From assembly GCA_910577325.1 (NCBI GenBank), contig CAJTMR010000026.1, forward strand, positions 1-49,293: DNA of 49,293 bases, given 5' to 3'. The notes beneath the pieces are model-generated. The model saw only the letters and a program-made list of their open reading frames with translations, was not told the origin of the DNA and did no database searches. Position numbers and translations under genes: made by a program. Each line of letters starts with the position of its first letter. Position 1 is the stretch's first letter. Below are positions 33,843 through 43,264 of this stretch, in pieces. Origin of the DNA: an uncultured Parabacteroides sp. (lineage in GTDB: Bacteria; Bacteroidota; Bacteroidia; Bacteroidales; Tannerellaceae).

Positions 33843-35507
33843 ATGCTGAAATCTTTATTCATACGGAACTTTGTTCTGATAGACAGTTTGGACATTAAGT
33901 TTGATAAAGGTTTTTCTGTGATAACCGGTGAGACGGGTGCAGGAAAGTCTATTATATTGGGAGCTCTTTCTCTGGTCTTGGGACAGCGCGCGGACGGGAA
34001 GAGCATTAAGAACGGTTCTGAAAAATGCGTGATAGAAGCCGTCTTCGACGTTTCCCGCTATCGGTTGGAAGAGTTTTTTCTCACGAATGACCTGGAGTAT
34101 GATGCGGAGATTTGTATTCTTCGCCGTGAATTGTTTGCATCGGGAAAGTCCCGTGCTTTTGTAAACGATTCGCCGGTTCCGCTTGCCGTAGTGAAGGAGT
34201 TGGGAAGCCGCTTGATCGATATTCATTCGCAACATCAGAACCTTTTATTGGGAGATAACCGGTTTCAGTTAAAAGTAATCGATGTAATGGCCGAAAACGA
34301 TATCTTGCTGATCCTTTACCGAAAGGAGTACAGCCGTTACCAATCTTTGAAAAAGGAGCTGAAAGAACTGACCGAAAAGGCTCTCCAGACCAAGCAGGAG
34401 GAAGATTATGTCCGTTTTCAGTTGGAGCAGTTGACTGATGCCGGTTTGGTTGCCGGCGAACAGGAAGAACTGGAACAAGAACTGGAAACCCTTTCCCATG
34501 CCGAAGAGATAAAAGGTTCTCTTTATAAGATAACCCAACTGCTGGACGGGGAGGAACAGGGAGCTGTCCAACTGATAAAAGAAGCCCTTTCCACTGTAGA
34601 CAGCCTGGAACGTTATTATCCGAAAGCGAAGGAAATAGCCGAGCGCCTGCGTTCGGCCTATATTGATATGAACGATCTGGCTTCCGAAACGGAAGTGCTG
34701 AAGGAGGATATAGAATTTAATCCTGAACGCTTGGATTGGGTGAACGAACGTCTCAATACGTTATATACCTTGGAACAAAAACACCGGGTATCCAAAGTGG
34801 AGGAATTGTTGGAATTGCGGGATAAATATAGCGAGCAACTGAAGGAGATCGATTCTTTTGACGAACAGATCGAATCGCTGAAAAAGCAGTTGGAGGTCTC
34901 TCACCAGGAATTGCTTCAACAGGCAGCCGTATTGAGCGAGCAGCGCAAGATCGCTTCGAAAGCGATCGCTTCGCAATTGGTGGAAATGATTGTTCCGTTG
35001 GGAATGCCGAATACGCGTTTTACGATCGACTTTGTTCCCAAACAGGAGCCGGAAAGCGATGGAATGGACGAAATCCGGTTTATGTTTTCCGCTAATAAGA
35101 GTGTGGAACTCCAACCGGTGGCCCAGACGGCATCCGGTGGTGAAATCTCCCGCCTGATGCTATGCATCAAGGCTATGATTGCCGGATTTACTGCATTGCC
35201 TGCTATCATCTTTGATGAAGTAGATACGGGCGTTTCCGGGGATATTGCCGATAAAATGGGGGATATCATGCAGGAATTAGGTACGAAGATGCAGGTTTTT
35301 GCCATTACCCACCTTCCCCAGATCGCAGCAAAAGGCAAAGAGCATTATTTTGTTTATAAGGAAGATACGGATGAACGGACTGTCACCCGCATCCGGAAAA
35401 TGAATAAGGAAGAGCGTGTAAAAGAGATTGCGCGCATGTTGAGCGGAGCTTCGTTGACCAGTGCTTCAATTGCAAATGCGAAAGAACTGTTGAAAACTAA
35501 AAATTAA
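33843..35507 (+). CDS. recN: DNA repair protein RecN
   Basis: The 554-residue SMC-like ATPase has the P-loop GETGAGKS (29-36), a long coiled coil at about 165-380, and the C-terminal signature TASGGEISRLMLCIKAM with Walker B AIIFDEVDTGVSG and the H-loop FAITHLPQIAA. It takes part in repair of double-strand breaks in the cytoplasm. It begins 12 bases after the DUF4835 gene and ends the long operon that may start at dnaN. Confidence 0.96.
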   Translation: MLKSLFIRNFVLIDSLDIKFDKGFSVITGETGAGKSIILGALSLVLGQRADGKSIKNGSEKCVIEAVFDVSRYRLEEFFLTNDLEYDAEICILRRELFASGKSRAFVNDSPVPLAVVKELGSRLIDIHSQHQNLLLGDNRFQLKVIDVMAENDILLILYRKEYSRYQSLKKELKELTEKALQTKQEEDYVRFQLEQLTDAGLVAGEQEELEQELETLSHAEEIKGSLYKITQLLDGEEQGAVQLIKEALSTVDSLERYYPKAKEIAERLRSAYIDMNDLASETEVLKEDIEFNPERLDWVNERLNTLYTLEQKHRVSKVEELLELRDKYSEQLKEIDSFDEQIESLKKQLEVSHQELLQQAAVLSEQRKIASKAIASQLVEMIVPLGMPNTRFTIDFVPKQEPESDGMDEIRFMFSANKSVELQPVAQTASGGEISRLMLCIKAMIAGFTALPAIIFDEVDTGVSGDIADKMGDIMQELGTKMQVFAITHLPQIAAKGKEHYFVYKEDTDERTVTRIRKMNKEERVKEIARMLSGASLTSASIANAKELLKTKN

Positions 35508-35572
35508 ACCTTTTCATCGCTGTCCGGTCATAATAGCAACAGAGTTAAGTGTTAATTAAAAAATAGAGTAAC

Positions 35573-36235
35573 ATGAAGAGATTGGGTATTATATTAATGT
35601 GGGTCCTTTTGTGCAGTTTGCAGGGACAGGCACAATTTTGGATCAGTTTCGGATGGAACGAACCCCATTGTCAGAATTGCCTTTGGATGGAACAGGCCAT
35701 CCGTATGACAAACCGTCAGGCAGCCGAGTATCATAAGATTATTCATCGTTACGGGGAGAAGATCGAGCGTGAAGCACGCAAGCATTATCGCTATTGGGAC
35801 CAGTCCGCCCAGAAGATATACAAGCTGCGTATGGAGCGGGACCGGAAATTGCAACGTATCCTTTCTCCTTCGCAATTCCGTTTGTATGTGCGTTTTGTCC
35901 GTGAGACGCCAACGCGTATACATGACTGGAGAGGTTGGTACAATAATCCGCATTATCCGCACTATCGTCCGTCCGCTGCCTGTCATCGTTATGAAGATCA
36001 TTACTGGCATTGCCAGTGGGAGTATGCCAACAATAGATGGTCCGATCGTTTCGACGAGGGTAAATGGTATCCAGGCAAGTACGATCGTCCCGGGCATGAT
36101 AACGGACATTGGAGACCGGAACAGAACAATGGCCGTCCGCACTATCAGGGAGGACGCCCCGGTTCCGATAAATACAAGAATAAGCACGATAGGAACAAGC
36201 ATGATAAGAAACGTTCGGACCGGGATAAACATTAA
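35573..36235 (+). CDS. Secreted His/Tyr/Trp-rich protein of unknown function
   Basis: The 220-residue protein has a signal peptide (GIILMWVLLCSLQGQAQ), a central helical region rich in basic and aromatic residues (about 40-125, resembling the LTxxQ or CpxP/Spy type by pattern only), and a tail from about 125 rich in His, Tyr, Trp, Asn and Gly, ending in DRNKHDKKRSDRDKH. The tail may bind metal or be disordered. I do not recognise a family. It stands alone between recN and rlmB with no strong promoter; it may be expressed with recN. Confidence 0.7.
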   Translation: MKRLGIILMWVLLCSLQGQAQFWISFGWNEPHCQNCLWMEQAIRMTNRQAAEYHKIIHRYGEKIEREARKHYRYWDQSAQKIYKLRMERDRKLQRILSPSQFRLYVRFVRETPTRIHDWRGWYNNPHYPHYRPSAACHRYEDHYWHCQWEYANNRWSDRFDEGKWYPGKYDRPGHDNGHWRPEQNNGRPHYQGGRPGSDKYKNKHDRNKHDKKRSDRDKH

Positions 36236-36284
36236 AGCAACAGCGGAACATGGAAAAAATATATAATAGAAGCGTAAATCTTTG

Positions 36285-36292
36285 TATTTTTG
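36285..36292 (+). promoter_or_regulatory. Predicted -7 element (TATTTTTG) of rlmB
   Basis: TATTTTTG fits TAnnTTTG and lies 64 bases before the rlmB start. Confidence 0.45.
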
Positions 36293-36356
36293 TCCACACT
36301 AAAGCCGGGAATAATCGAAAATAATCCGGTGATAAAAACGGAAAAGATATAGAATA

Positions 36357-37106
36357 ATGAAAGAAAACGAAATGGTATTCGGCATCCGTGCCGTGATCGA
36401 GGCGGTCCAGGCCGATAAGGAGATTGATAAAATATTGGTGAAACGTGAGTTACAGGGAGACCTGTCTCGTGAATTGTTTGAGATTCTGAAAGGACGTGAT
36501 ATCCCCGTGCAGCGCGTGCCTGCCGAGCGCCTCGACCGTTTGACGCGTAAGAACCATCAGGGAGTGATAGCCTTTATTCCGGCTATTACGTACGAACGGC
36601 TGGAAAATATTATTCCGTTTGTATATGAACAAGGAAAAAATCCGTTTATCGTGTTGTTGGACGGGGTTACGGATGTCCGTAACTTCGGAGCGATTGCCCG
36701 TACCTGCGAGTGTGCCGGTGTGGATGCGATCGTGATTCCTTCAAGGGGAAGCGTGACGGTTAATGCCGATGCGATTAAGACCTCGGCCGGTGCGCTCCAT
36801 GTATTGCCCGTCTGCAAGGAAAAGAGTATTACGGAAGCCATCCGTTTTTTACAAGCGTCCGGAGTAAAAGTCTATGCCGCCAGTGAAAAGGCGCAAGAGA
36901 ATTATACGGCTATCAAGTATGACGGGCCTGTGGCTATTGTAATGGGAGCGGAAGATACGGGAGTTTCGATGGATAATCTTCGCATCTGCGACAGCATGGT
37001 GAAGATACCGCAGTTTGGTACTATTGGCTCGCTGAACGTATCGGTTGCTTCTTCTATATTGGTCTATGAAGTGGTTCGTCAGCGGATGAATGAGCAAATA
37101 CGATGA
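36357..37106 (+). CDS. rlmB: 23S rRNA (guanosine-2'-O) methyltransferase, TrmH/RlmB family
   Basis: The 249-residue protein has an N-terminal substrate-binding domain (VFGIRAVIEAVQADKEIDKIL) and a SPOUT methyltransferase domain with the three TrmH motifs NFGAIARTCECAG, VMGAEDTGVS and IPQFGTIGSLNVSVASSI. It methylates a guanosine 2'-OH in 23S rRNA (G2251 in E. coli). It lies 20 bases before ridA and is probably co-transcribed. Confidence 0.92.
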   Translation: MKENEMVFGIRAVIEAVQADKEIDKILVKRELQGDLSRELFEILKGRDIPVQRVPAERLDRLTRKNHQGVIAFIPAITYERLENIIPFVYEQGKNPFIVLLDGVTDVRNFGAIARTCECAGVDAIVIPSRGSVTVNADAIKTSAGALHVLPVCKEKSITEAIRFLQASGVKVYAASEKAQENYTAIKYDGPVAIVMGAEDTGVSMDNLRICDSMVKIPQFGTIGSLNVSVASSILVYEVVRQRMNEQIR

Positions 37107-37126
37107 TGTTATTAAAATAAAAAACA

Positions 37127-37507
37127 ATGAAGAAAGTTATTGCAACAAAAAATGCACCAGCCGCTATCGGTCCGTATAGTCAGGCAGTACAAGTAGGAAA
37201 TATGCTGTTTGCTTCCGGCCAGTTGGGGCTTGATCCTGTAACGGGCAATTTTGCAGAAGGCGGAGTGAAAGAACAGACTGCACAGGCATTTAAGAATGTA
37301 CATGCAATTTTGGAAGAAGCCGGACTCGGCATCAACGATGTCGTGAAGACAACTGTGTTTCTGGCTGATATGAGTGATTTCGCAGCAATGAACGAAGTGT
37401 ATGCTTCCCAGTTCGAAGGAACATTCCCGGCTCGTTCGGCGGTCGCTGTCAAGACATTGCCGAAGAACGGTTTGGTAGAGATTGAAGTGATTGCCGTAAA
37501 GGAATAA
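37127..37507 (+). CDS. ridA: RidA/YjgF enamine-imine deaminase
   Basis: The 126-residue protein is the usual RidA length. It shows IGPYSQAVQVGNMLFASGQLGLDP, a central VVKTTVFLADMSDFAAMNEVY and the active-site ARSAVAVKTLPKNGLVEIE containing the conserved arginine and glutamate. It removes reactive 2-aminoacrylate by deamination. It starts 20 bases after rlmB and ends before a strong terminator. Confidence 0.95.
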   Translation: MKKVIATKNAPAAIGPYSQAVQVGNMLFASGQLGLDPVTGNFAEGGVKEQTAQAFKNVHAILEEAGLGINDVVKTTVFLADMSDFAAMNEVYASQFEGTFPARSAVAVKTLPKNGLVEIEVIAVKE

Positions 37508-37530
37508 GCAATATCTCGGGCAGTAGTTTT

Positions 37531-37576
37531 AAAAAAGAAGAAGGTGCGCGAATGAGGCGTACCTTCTTCTTTTTAT
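37531..37576. terminator. Bidirectional terminator between ridA and ygiQ
   Basis: AAGAAGAAGGTGCGC (37535-37549) pairs with GCGTACCTTCTTCTT (37557-37571) with one G-T pair. It is flanked by A and T runs and placed between convergent genes. Confidence 0.88.
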
Positions 37577-37592
37577 ATCGCATATTGGAAAC

Positions 37593-39407
37593 TTACTTCC
37601 CAAACAATTTTCCAATCAAATCTTTCTTTCCTATCTTTTGTAATGCTTGCGTAATTTGGCGGCGGAACTCCGGTTTATACCAGAAAAAGAATTGGCGCTG
37701 TGCCAGTTTTTGTTCTTTTGTACGGGCCGTATAGACCTTTTCCAATGTATAGGGATGATACCCCGTGTAATACATCTCCGTTGCTAACGTCATGGGAGTA
37801 GGTGTGAAATCCTGTACCTGTTCGAGCTGGAAATGCAACTTCTTGGTCTGGATAGCCAAGTTTGCCATATCCACTTCGGTACAACCGGGATGGCTGGATA
37901 TGAAATATGGAATTAATTGTTGGTTCAATCCATTTTGCTTGTTAACACGGTCAAATATCTTTTTGAATTGTCCGAAAAGTTCGAATGAAGGTTTGCGCAT
38001 CATTTTCAGTACATTGCTCTCTGTATGTTCGGGTGCGACTTTGAGACGGCCGGAAACATGGCGGGCTATCAGTTCCTCCATATAGGTATGGGCGGCCTTG
38101 TTCAGATGGTCGTCTGCATACCGGTGCAAGAGCAGGTCGTAACGGATACCGCTACCGATAAACGAACGTTTGATTTCCTGCATACTGTCCACTTCTTTGT
38201 ATATATCTAACAGCGGTGTATGATCTGCATTCAGGTTTTTGCAAACGACAGGGGAGATGCAAGACGGTTTCTTGCATTGGGCGCAGATATTCGGATTTTT
38301 CCCTTTCATTCGGTACATATTGGCCGAAGGGCCGCCGAGGTCGCTAAGATATCCTTTGAAGTCCGGCATCTGGGTGATCTCTTTTACCTCTTTCAGTATT
38401 GACTCTTTACTTCGTGAAGCGATAAACTTTCCCTGATGTGCCGAGATCGTACAGAAAGCGCAGCCTCCGAAACATCCCCGGTGGATGTTTACCGAAAACT
38501 TGATCATCTCGAAAGCCGGTATCGTCTTCCCTTTGTATTTAGGATGGGGCAGGCGGGTGTAGGGCAGGTCGAACGAGGCATCTATCTCTTCTTCCGTCAT
38601 CGGCGGGAAAGGAGGATTGACGATTATTGTCTGTTTTCCTACCTTTTGCAGGATACGGGAAGCCTGTTGTTTGTTGGATTCTTCTTCTATGTGCTTGAAG
38701 TTCTTGGCTTGTTTCAACTTGTCGCACAGGCATTCTTCATGGGAAAAGAGGTTGATATCGTCCGGTAGTGGCTCTACCGCATCCGCCAAATAGGCGGTCT
38801 GTCGTATATCTTTGATCTTATGGAAAGATGTTCCGGCTTGCAATCGGCTGACCAGTTCTTTGAGGGGAAGTTCCCCCATGCCGTATATCAGCAAATCCGC
38901 CGGGCTGTCTTTCAGGATACCGGGGAGCAACTTGTCTTGCCAGTAATCGTAGTGCGTGACCCGGCGCAGGGAAGCCTCTATGCCTCCTAATACGATGGGA
39001 ACATCCGGATAAAGCTCTTTCAGTATCTTCGTGTAAACGATGCTGGGATAATCTGGGCGCATGCCGGCACGGCGGTCCGGTGTATAGGCGTCGTCGCTGC
39101 GTAAGCGTTTGTTGGCCGTATAATGGTTGATCATCGAGTCCATCGCTCCGGCAGAAACACCGAAGAACAGACGGGGAGCTCCCAACTTTTTGAAATCCCG
39201 GTAATCTCCACGCCAGTCCGGTTGCGGAACGATTGCAACGCGCAGTCCCATCGCTTCGAGTGTCCGTCCGATGACGGCAGCTCCGAACGAAGGATGGTCC
39301 ACATAGGCATCCCCGCTGAAAAGTATTACATCTATATAGTCCCATCCGCGGGCTTCAACTTCTTTCTTTGTTGTAGGCAGCCATGCCTCCGGTCTGAATG
39401 TTTTCAT
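37593..39407 (-). CDS. ygiQ: YgiQ-family radical SAM protein
   Basis: The 604-residue protein starts MKTFRPEAWLPTTKKEVEAR, and GWDYIDVILFSGDAYVDHPS matches the YgiQ N-terminal region. The radical SAM cluster motif is CFGGCAFCTI (Cys-x3-Cys-x2-Cys). PHPKYKGK and SGIRYDLLL segments and a C-terminal YTARTKEQKLAQRQFFFWYKPE are also typical. The reaction is not established. The predicted -7 box ends only five bases before the ATG, so the transcript may have almost no leader. It is convergent with ridA and divergent from mdh. Confidence 0.9.
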   Translation of the reverse strand: MKTFRPEAWLPTTKKEVEARGWDYIDVILFSGDAYVDHPSFGAAVIGRTLEAMGLRVAIVPQPDWRGDYRDFKKLGAPRLFFGVSAGAMDSMINHYTANKRLRSDDAYTPDRRAGMRPDYPSIVYTKILKELYPDVPIVLGGIEASLRRVTHYDYWQDKLLPGILKDSPADLLIYGMGELPLKELVSRLQAGTSFHKIKDIRQTAYLADAVEPLPDDINLFSHEECLCDKLKQAKNFKHIEEESNKQQASRILQKVGKQTIIVNPPFPPMTEEEIDASFDLPYTRLPHPKYKGKTIPAFEMIKFSVNIHRGCFGGCAFCTISAHQGKFIASRSKESILKEVKEITQMPDFKGYLSDLGGPSANMYRMKGKNPNICAQCKKPSCISPVVCKNLNADHTPLLDIYKEVDSMQEIKRSFIGSGIRYDLLLHRYADDHLNKAAHTYMEELIARHVSGRLKVAPEHTESNVLKMMRKPSFELFGQFKKIFDRVNKQNGLNQQLIPYFISSHPGCTEVDMANLAIQTKKLHFQLEQVQDFTPTPMTLATEMYYTGYHPYTLEKVYTARTKEQKLAQRQFFFWYKPEFRRQITQALQKIGKKDLIGKLFGK

Positions 39408-39412
39408 GCGGG

Positions 39413-39420
39413 CAAAGATA
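39413..39420 (-). promoter_or_regulatory. Predicted minus-strand -7 element (TATCTTTG) abutting ygiQ
   Basis: On the minus strand TATCTTTG is followed by CCCGC and then the ygiQ ATG. A start site five to seven bases downstream would make the mRNA leaderless or nearly so. Confidence 0.55.
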
Positions 39421-39514
39421 CGAATTATATTTTGTCGTGGGTAGGGGGTACGAGTTATAACTTTTGCTTATGGGAGATAGGGATTGATGATTGGTAAGGA
39501 ATCTTTAAATTCCA

Positions 39515-39522
39515 TATATTTG
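39515..39522 (+). promoter_or_regulatory. Predicted -7 element (TATATTTG) of mdh
   Basis: TATATTTG fits TAnnTTTG and is 89 bases before the mdh start, leaving a leader of about 80 bases. Confidence 0.5.
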
Positions 39523-39611
39523 CATCCGAAAGGAAAAAGAAGTTTTTTAGGTAAACTTTATGCCTCTTGAAATGTTGTATTAAGAAGATATTCATTAAAA
39601 AACAATACAAA

Positions 39612-40613
39612 ATGAAAACATTGACAGATGAAAAGCTCACGATTGTAGGTGCAGCAGGTATGATTGGTTCGAATATGGCTCAGACTGCCATTATGATGGG
39701 ACTTACTTCTAATATTTGTTTATATGACCCGTACGCCCCGGGATTGGAAGGCGTGGCCGAAGAGTTGTTTCATTGCGGTTTCGAAGGCGTTAATATCACG
39801 TTTACTTCTGATATCAAAGATGCGTTGACAGATGCCAAGTATATTGTTAACTCCGGTGGAGCCGCCCGTAAGGCTGGTATGACTCGTGAAGACTTGTTGA
39901 AAGGGAACGCCGCTATTGCTGAAGAATTTGGTAAGAACATAAAGGCTTATTGCCCGGATGTCAAGCATATCGTAGTTATCTTCAATCCTGCTGACATTAC
40001 AGGTTTGATCACTCTGTTGTATTCAGGTTTGAAACCTTCGCAGGTGACGACTTTGGCTGCCTTGGATTCCACCCGTCTGCGTAGCGAATTGGCTAAGCAT
40101 TTCGGTGTCTCTATGGATGTTGTGGAAAACTGCCGTACATACGGCGGTCATGGCGAACAAATGGCTGTTTACGCTTCAACTGCGAAAGTAGACGGCAAAC
40201 CGTTGACGGATATAATCGGTACGGATGCCTTGACTAAAGACCAATGGACGGAAATCCAGGCAAAGGTGACGAAAGGTGGTGCTAATATCATTGCTTTGCG
40301 CGGTCGTTCTTCTTTCCAGAGCCCATCTTATGTATCGATTGAGATGATTGCTGCCGCTATGGGAGGTAGACCGTTTCGTTGGCCGGCCGGTGCATACGTT
40401 TCAAACGGCAAGTTCGATCATATCATGATGGCTTGGGAAACCTCTATTACGAAAGATGGTGTGGCATTGAAAGAGGTAAAAGGAACTCCGGAAGAAGAAG
40501 CTGATCTGGAAAAGAGCTACAAGCATCTGTGTGCCTTGCGCGACGAAGTGATTGGAATGGGCGTTTTACCTCCGATTTCCGAATGGCACGCATTGAATCC
40601 GAATATTAAATGA
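39612..40613 (+). CDS. mdh: Malate dehydrogenase
   Basis: The 333-residue protein has the nucleotide-binding start VGAAGMIGSNMA, NPADITGLIT, the substrate-binding DSTRLRSELAKHFGV and the catalytic TYGGHGEQMAVY with its histidine. It interconverts malate and oxaloacetate; in gut Bacteroidales it serves the reductive branch to succinate and propionate. I use ATG 39612, since the longer frame has no similarity. It is a single gene with a strong terminator. Confidence 0.93.
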   Translation: MKTLTDEKLTIVGAAGMIGSNMAQTAIMMGLTSNICLYDPYAPGLEGVAEELFHCGFEGVNITFTSDIKDALTDAKYIVNSGGAARKAGMTREDLLKGNAAIAEEFGKNIKAYCPDVKHIVVIFNPADITGLITLLYSGLKPSQVTTLAALDSTRLRSELAKHFGVSMDVVENCRTYGGHGEQMAVYASTAKVDGKPLTDIIGTDALTKDQWTEIQAKVTKGGANIIALRGRSSFQSPSYVSIEMIAAAMGGRPFRWPAGAYVSNGKFDHIMMAWETSITKDGVALKEVKGTPEEEADLEKSYKHLCALRDEVIGMGVLPPISEWHALNPNIK

Positions 40614-40662
40614 AAAGCCTGAAACAGGATCTAAGATTATCAGAAAATAGATAAATATTTAT

Positions 40663-40711
40663 GGAGTATGTCAGAAGGTTTTTTGTTCCTTTCCTGACAT
40701 ACTCCTTTTTT
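40663..40711 (+). terminator. Rho-independent terminator of mdh
   Basis: GGAGTATGTCAG (40663-40674) pairs perfectly with CTGACATACTCC (40694-40705), followed by six T. It may also serve the convergent S9 peptidase gene. Confidence 0.9.
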
Positions 40712-40726
40712 ATAGTTGTAATGTTG

Positions 40727-43222
40727 TTATAAATGCCTTTCCGGATAAAGTGCGTCCCACCATTGCGGTTCATCTTTCAGATATTTGGCAAACCAAGCGA
40801 AGATGGTATTTTGCCATTCGAGACGTTTCTTATAATCTGCAACTCCGTGATCTTCTCCGTCCACCTGTATGAACTCGACTGTTTTGCCAAGTACTTTCAA
40901 TGCCAGAAACATCTGGATGCTTTCACCGACAGGTACGTTCGTATCTGCATTTCCATGAAGTAACAGAAGAGGGGTTTTGATCTTGCCGGCATTGAACAAC
41001 GGGCTGTGTTTGGTGTAGAACTCCGGATTATTCCAAGGGTAAGTGCCTGTATTGGCAACCGAACAATATCCGTATCCCCAATACCCTTCGCCCCAATAAC
41101 TGCTCAGGGCACTGATACCGGCATGACTGACAGCCGCTGCAAACAAGTCGGTCTTTGTTTGCAGGTATTGTGTCATGAAACCGCCATAGCTGGCACCGGC
41201 ACAACCGATTTTTTTCGGGTTGACAAACGAATGTTCTTTGCAGAATTGTTCCGTTCCTTGAATGATTTCATCGGCAGTCTTGTCTCCCCAGGCATTTACG
41301 TGACGGGCGGCGAACTCTTGTCCGAATCCGGTCGTACCGCTTGGATTTAAAGTGTAAACTACATAGCCGAGGGCTGCATACATGTGCATGGAGTAACTGA
41401 ATTCCAACGCACGGTTAGTAGGAGAGGTCCCGCCGTAGTAATAGACGATCATCGGATATTTCCGAGATGCGTCGAAGTTGGGCGGGAGATAATAGCGTCC
41501 CTGAATGACGGTCCCGTCGGTAGAGGTGAAGTTCCAGTCATGCACTTCTCCGAACTTGATGTCTTTCAGCTTGTCGGCCGACAAGTCGTAGATCAGTTGC
41601 GTCTTGTTGCTCTTGGTGTTATAGCTGTACAGGCGGTTGGCGTTGGATACGCTCTGTCCGTAATAATACATGACCGGGGCAGTTTCGGCCAGTGAATAAT
41701 TGTAGATAACGTCTTCCGGCAAGTCGAGACGACGAATTTTTCCGTTTGCCGGATTACAGGTATAGACACGCTGGTAATCTTGGTCTTCCGTCAGCATATA
41801 AATCTGTCCGTCGAATTTGTTCCATTGTGCACTTGTGACGTTCGGGTTGAAATTCTTGGTAAGCGCTTTTGCTTTCCGCGTTGCCGGATCGTACAGGAAA
41901 AGCTGTCCGTCGTAAGTGTTGGATATCTGTCCTTCTTTGATGTTCAGGCCGATATTATCGAAAGCATTGCCTGAACCGAACACCATCAACTGCTTGCCGT
42001 CCGGTGAGAAGGTCGCTCCATTGATGTATTTGGCTTTTTCCCATAAGGTGTCGACCTTCATGGTATGCAAATCCAACTTATACATGGAATTGCAGGAGTG
42101 AGGCAGTGACGTATAATCATGCTCACTGGTACTGAACAGCAGGTAACGGCTGTCGGCACTGACATCATTAATAAAGGTATTGTTATGCCCGTATGTCAAC
42201 TGTTCGTATAAGCCGGTCTGAAGGTCGTAGCGCCAAATGAAGTAACGGTTGCGGAATCCCGGCAGACGATCATTCGGTTCCAGGATACGAAGCATATTCG
42301 GTCCATCTTTAGGACCCTCTTCCAAGATGGTGTAGAGCAAAGTCTTTTCATCCGGGGTAAAGCTGAAACTGCCTTCCGGCAAATTTTCCGCTAATATTTC
42401 CTCCTGCATGGTCGCTGGGTCAACGGTCACTAACTCTTTCCCGTTCATTCCCGTACGGGTAAAATACATCTTGTTGCTCGTCGGCATCCAGTCGGCAGTC
42501 AGGATAAACCCTTTGTCCTGCAATAAAATCCGTCCGGTTGTCGCATCTCGCAGTTGAGCGTATTGCTCGCTTTTACCACCTTCCATGCGAGTATAATATT
42601 TTACCAGTACATATTTCCCGTTAGGTGAAATGCTTGTTCCCCTAAATTGCGTTCCTTCCAGTATATTTCGTGGTGTGTATCGCTTTTCAGGATTGAGGGA
42701 GGCTACGACTTGTGTTTCTTCTTCGCTCTTGAATTTTGCTGTCAATGTGGACGGACAGGTATCGGTTTCGGCTGTCAGATATTTAATAACCACTTCGTAG
42801 TGGTGCGGTTCCAAGGTCAACTCGGAAGTGGCGCCGACTGCTTTATTGTTGACGAACACTTCGAATGTTCCTGGACCGGAAACTTCCAACGAGCCTTTTG
42901 TGTAGCGGTCGCAGTTCAGATAGAACGAATAGAGATGCAAGGCATATCCTTTTTCGGGGGTAGGCACGGTGACCAGTCCGGCGGTGTCTGTTTCGACCAC
43001 ACTTGCATTGCTCAAGGCACGTTCGAACGGGATAGCCGGTTTGACCAGGTTTTTTACTTCGAAAGGTTTGCCGTTGACGTTCAGACTGTCCGCCAGGATC
43101 GGTTTGTGGACCGCTATTGGTCCGGCGTGTAGGTACTGCATCACTTTAACGTCTTCTGCCGCTTGTGTGGCAAAAAAAGACGAAAAGAGGAGTAATGGAA
43201 TGATTTTAATTTTCTGATTCAT
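40727..43222 (-). CDS. S9-family prolyl oligopeptidase-like secreted peptidase
   Basis: The 831-residue protein has a signal peptide (IKIIPLLLFSSFFATQA). A long N-terminal region includes WD40-like beta-propeller repeats (GTSISPNGKYVLVKYY, VSADSRYLLFSTSEHD, FSPDGKQLMVFGSG), and a C-terminal alpha/beta-hydrolase domain follows. The nucleophile is in GCAGASYGGF near residue 670, with HGNADTNVPV supplying the Asp and GEDHGV the His. It probably cleaves short peptides (dipeptidyl or acylaminoacyl type) in the periplasm. It follows ispE by 42 bases on the same strand. Confidence 0.92.
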   Translation of the reverse strand: MNQKIKIIPLLLFSSFFATQAAEDVKVMQYLHAGPIAVHKPILADSLNVNGKPFEVKNLVKPAIPFERALSNASVVETDTAGLVTVPTPEKGYALHLYSFYLNCDRYTKGSLEVSGPGTFEVFVNNKAVGATSELTLEPHHYEVVIKYLTAETDTCPSTLTAKFKSEEETQVVASLNPEKRYTPRNILEGTQFRGTSISPNGKYVLVKYYTRMEGGKSEQYAQLRDATTGRILLQDKGFILTADWMPTSNKMYFTRTGMNGKELVTVDPATMQEEILAENLPEGSFSFTPDEKTLLYTILEEGPKDGPNMLRILEPNDRLPGFRNRYFIWRYDLQTGLYEQLTYGHNNTFINDVSADSRYLLFSTSEHDYTSLPHSCNSMYKLDLHTMKVDTLWEKAKYINGATFSPDGKQLMVFGSGNAFDNIGLNIKEGQISNTYDGQLFLYDPATRKAKALTKNFNPNVTSAQWNKFDGQIYMLTEDQDYQRVYTCNPANGKIRRLDLPEDVIYNYSLAETAPVMYYYGQSVSNANRLYSYNTKSNKTQLIYDLSADKLKDIKFGEVHDWNFTSTDGTVIQGRYYLPPNFDASRKYPMIVYYYGGTSPTNRALEFSYSMHMYAALGYVVYTLNPSGTTGFGQEFAARHVNAWGDKTADEIIQGTEQFCKEHSFVNPKKIGCAGASYGGFMTQYLQTKTDLFAAAVSHAGISALSSYWGEGYWGYGYCSVANTGTYPWNNPEFYTKHSPLFNAGKIKTPLLLLHGNADTNVPVGESIQMFLALKVLGKTVEFIQVDGEDHGVADYKKRLEWQNTIFAWFAKYLKDEPQWWDALYPERHL

Positions 43223-43264
43223 GTATTATGTGTATTTAGAATGTTTGTTACAGGTGGACTTTGT

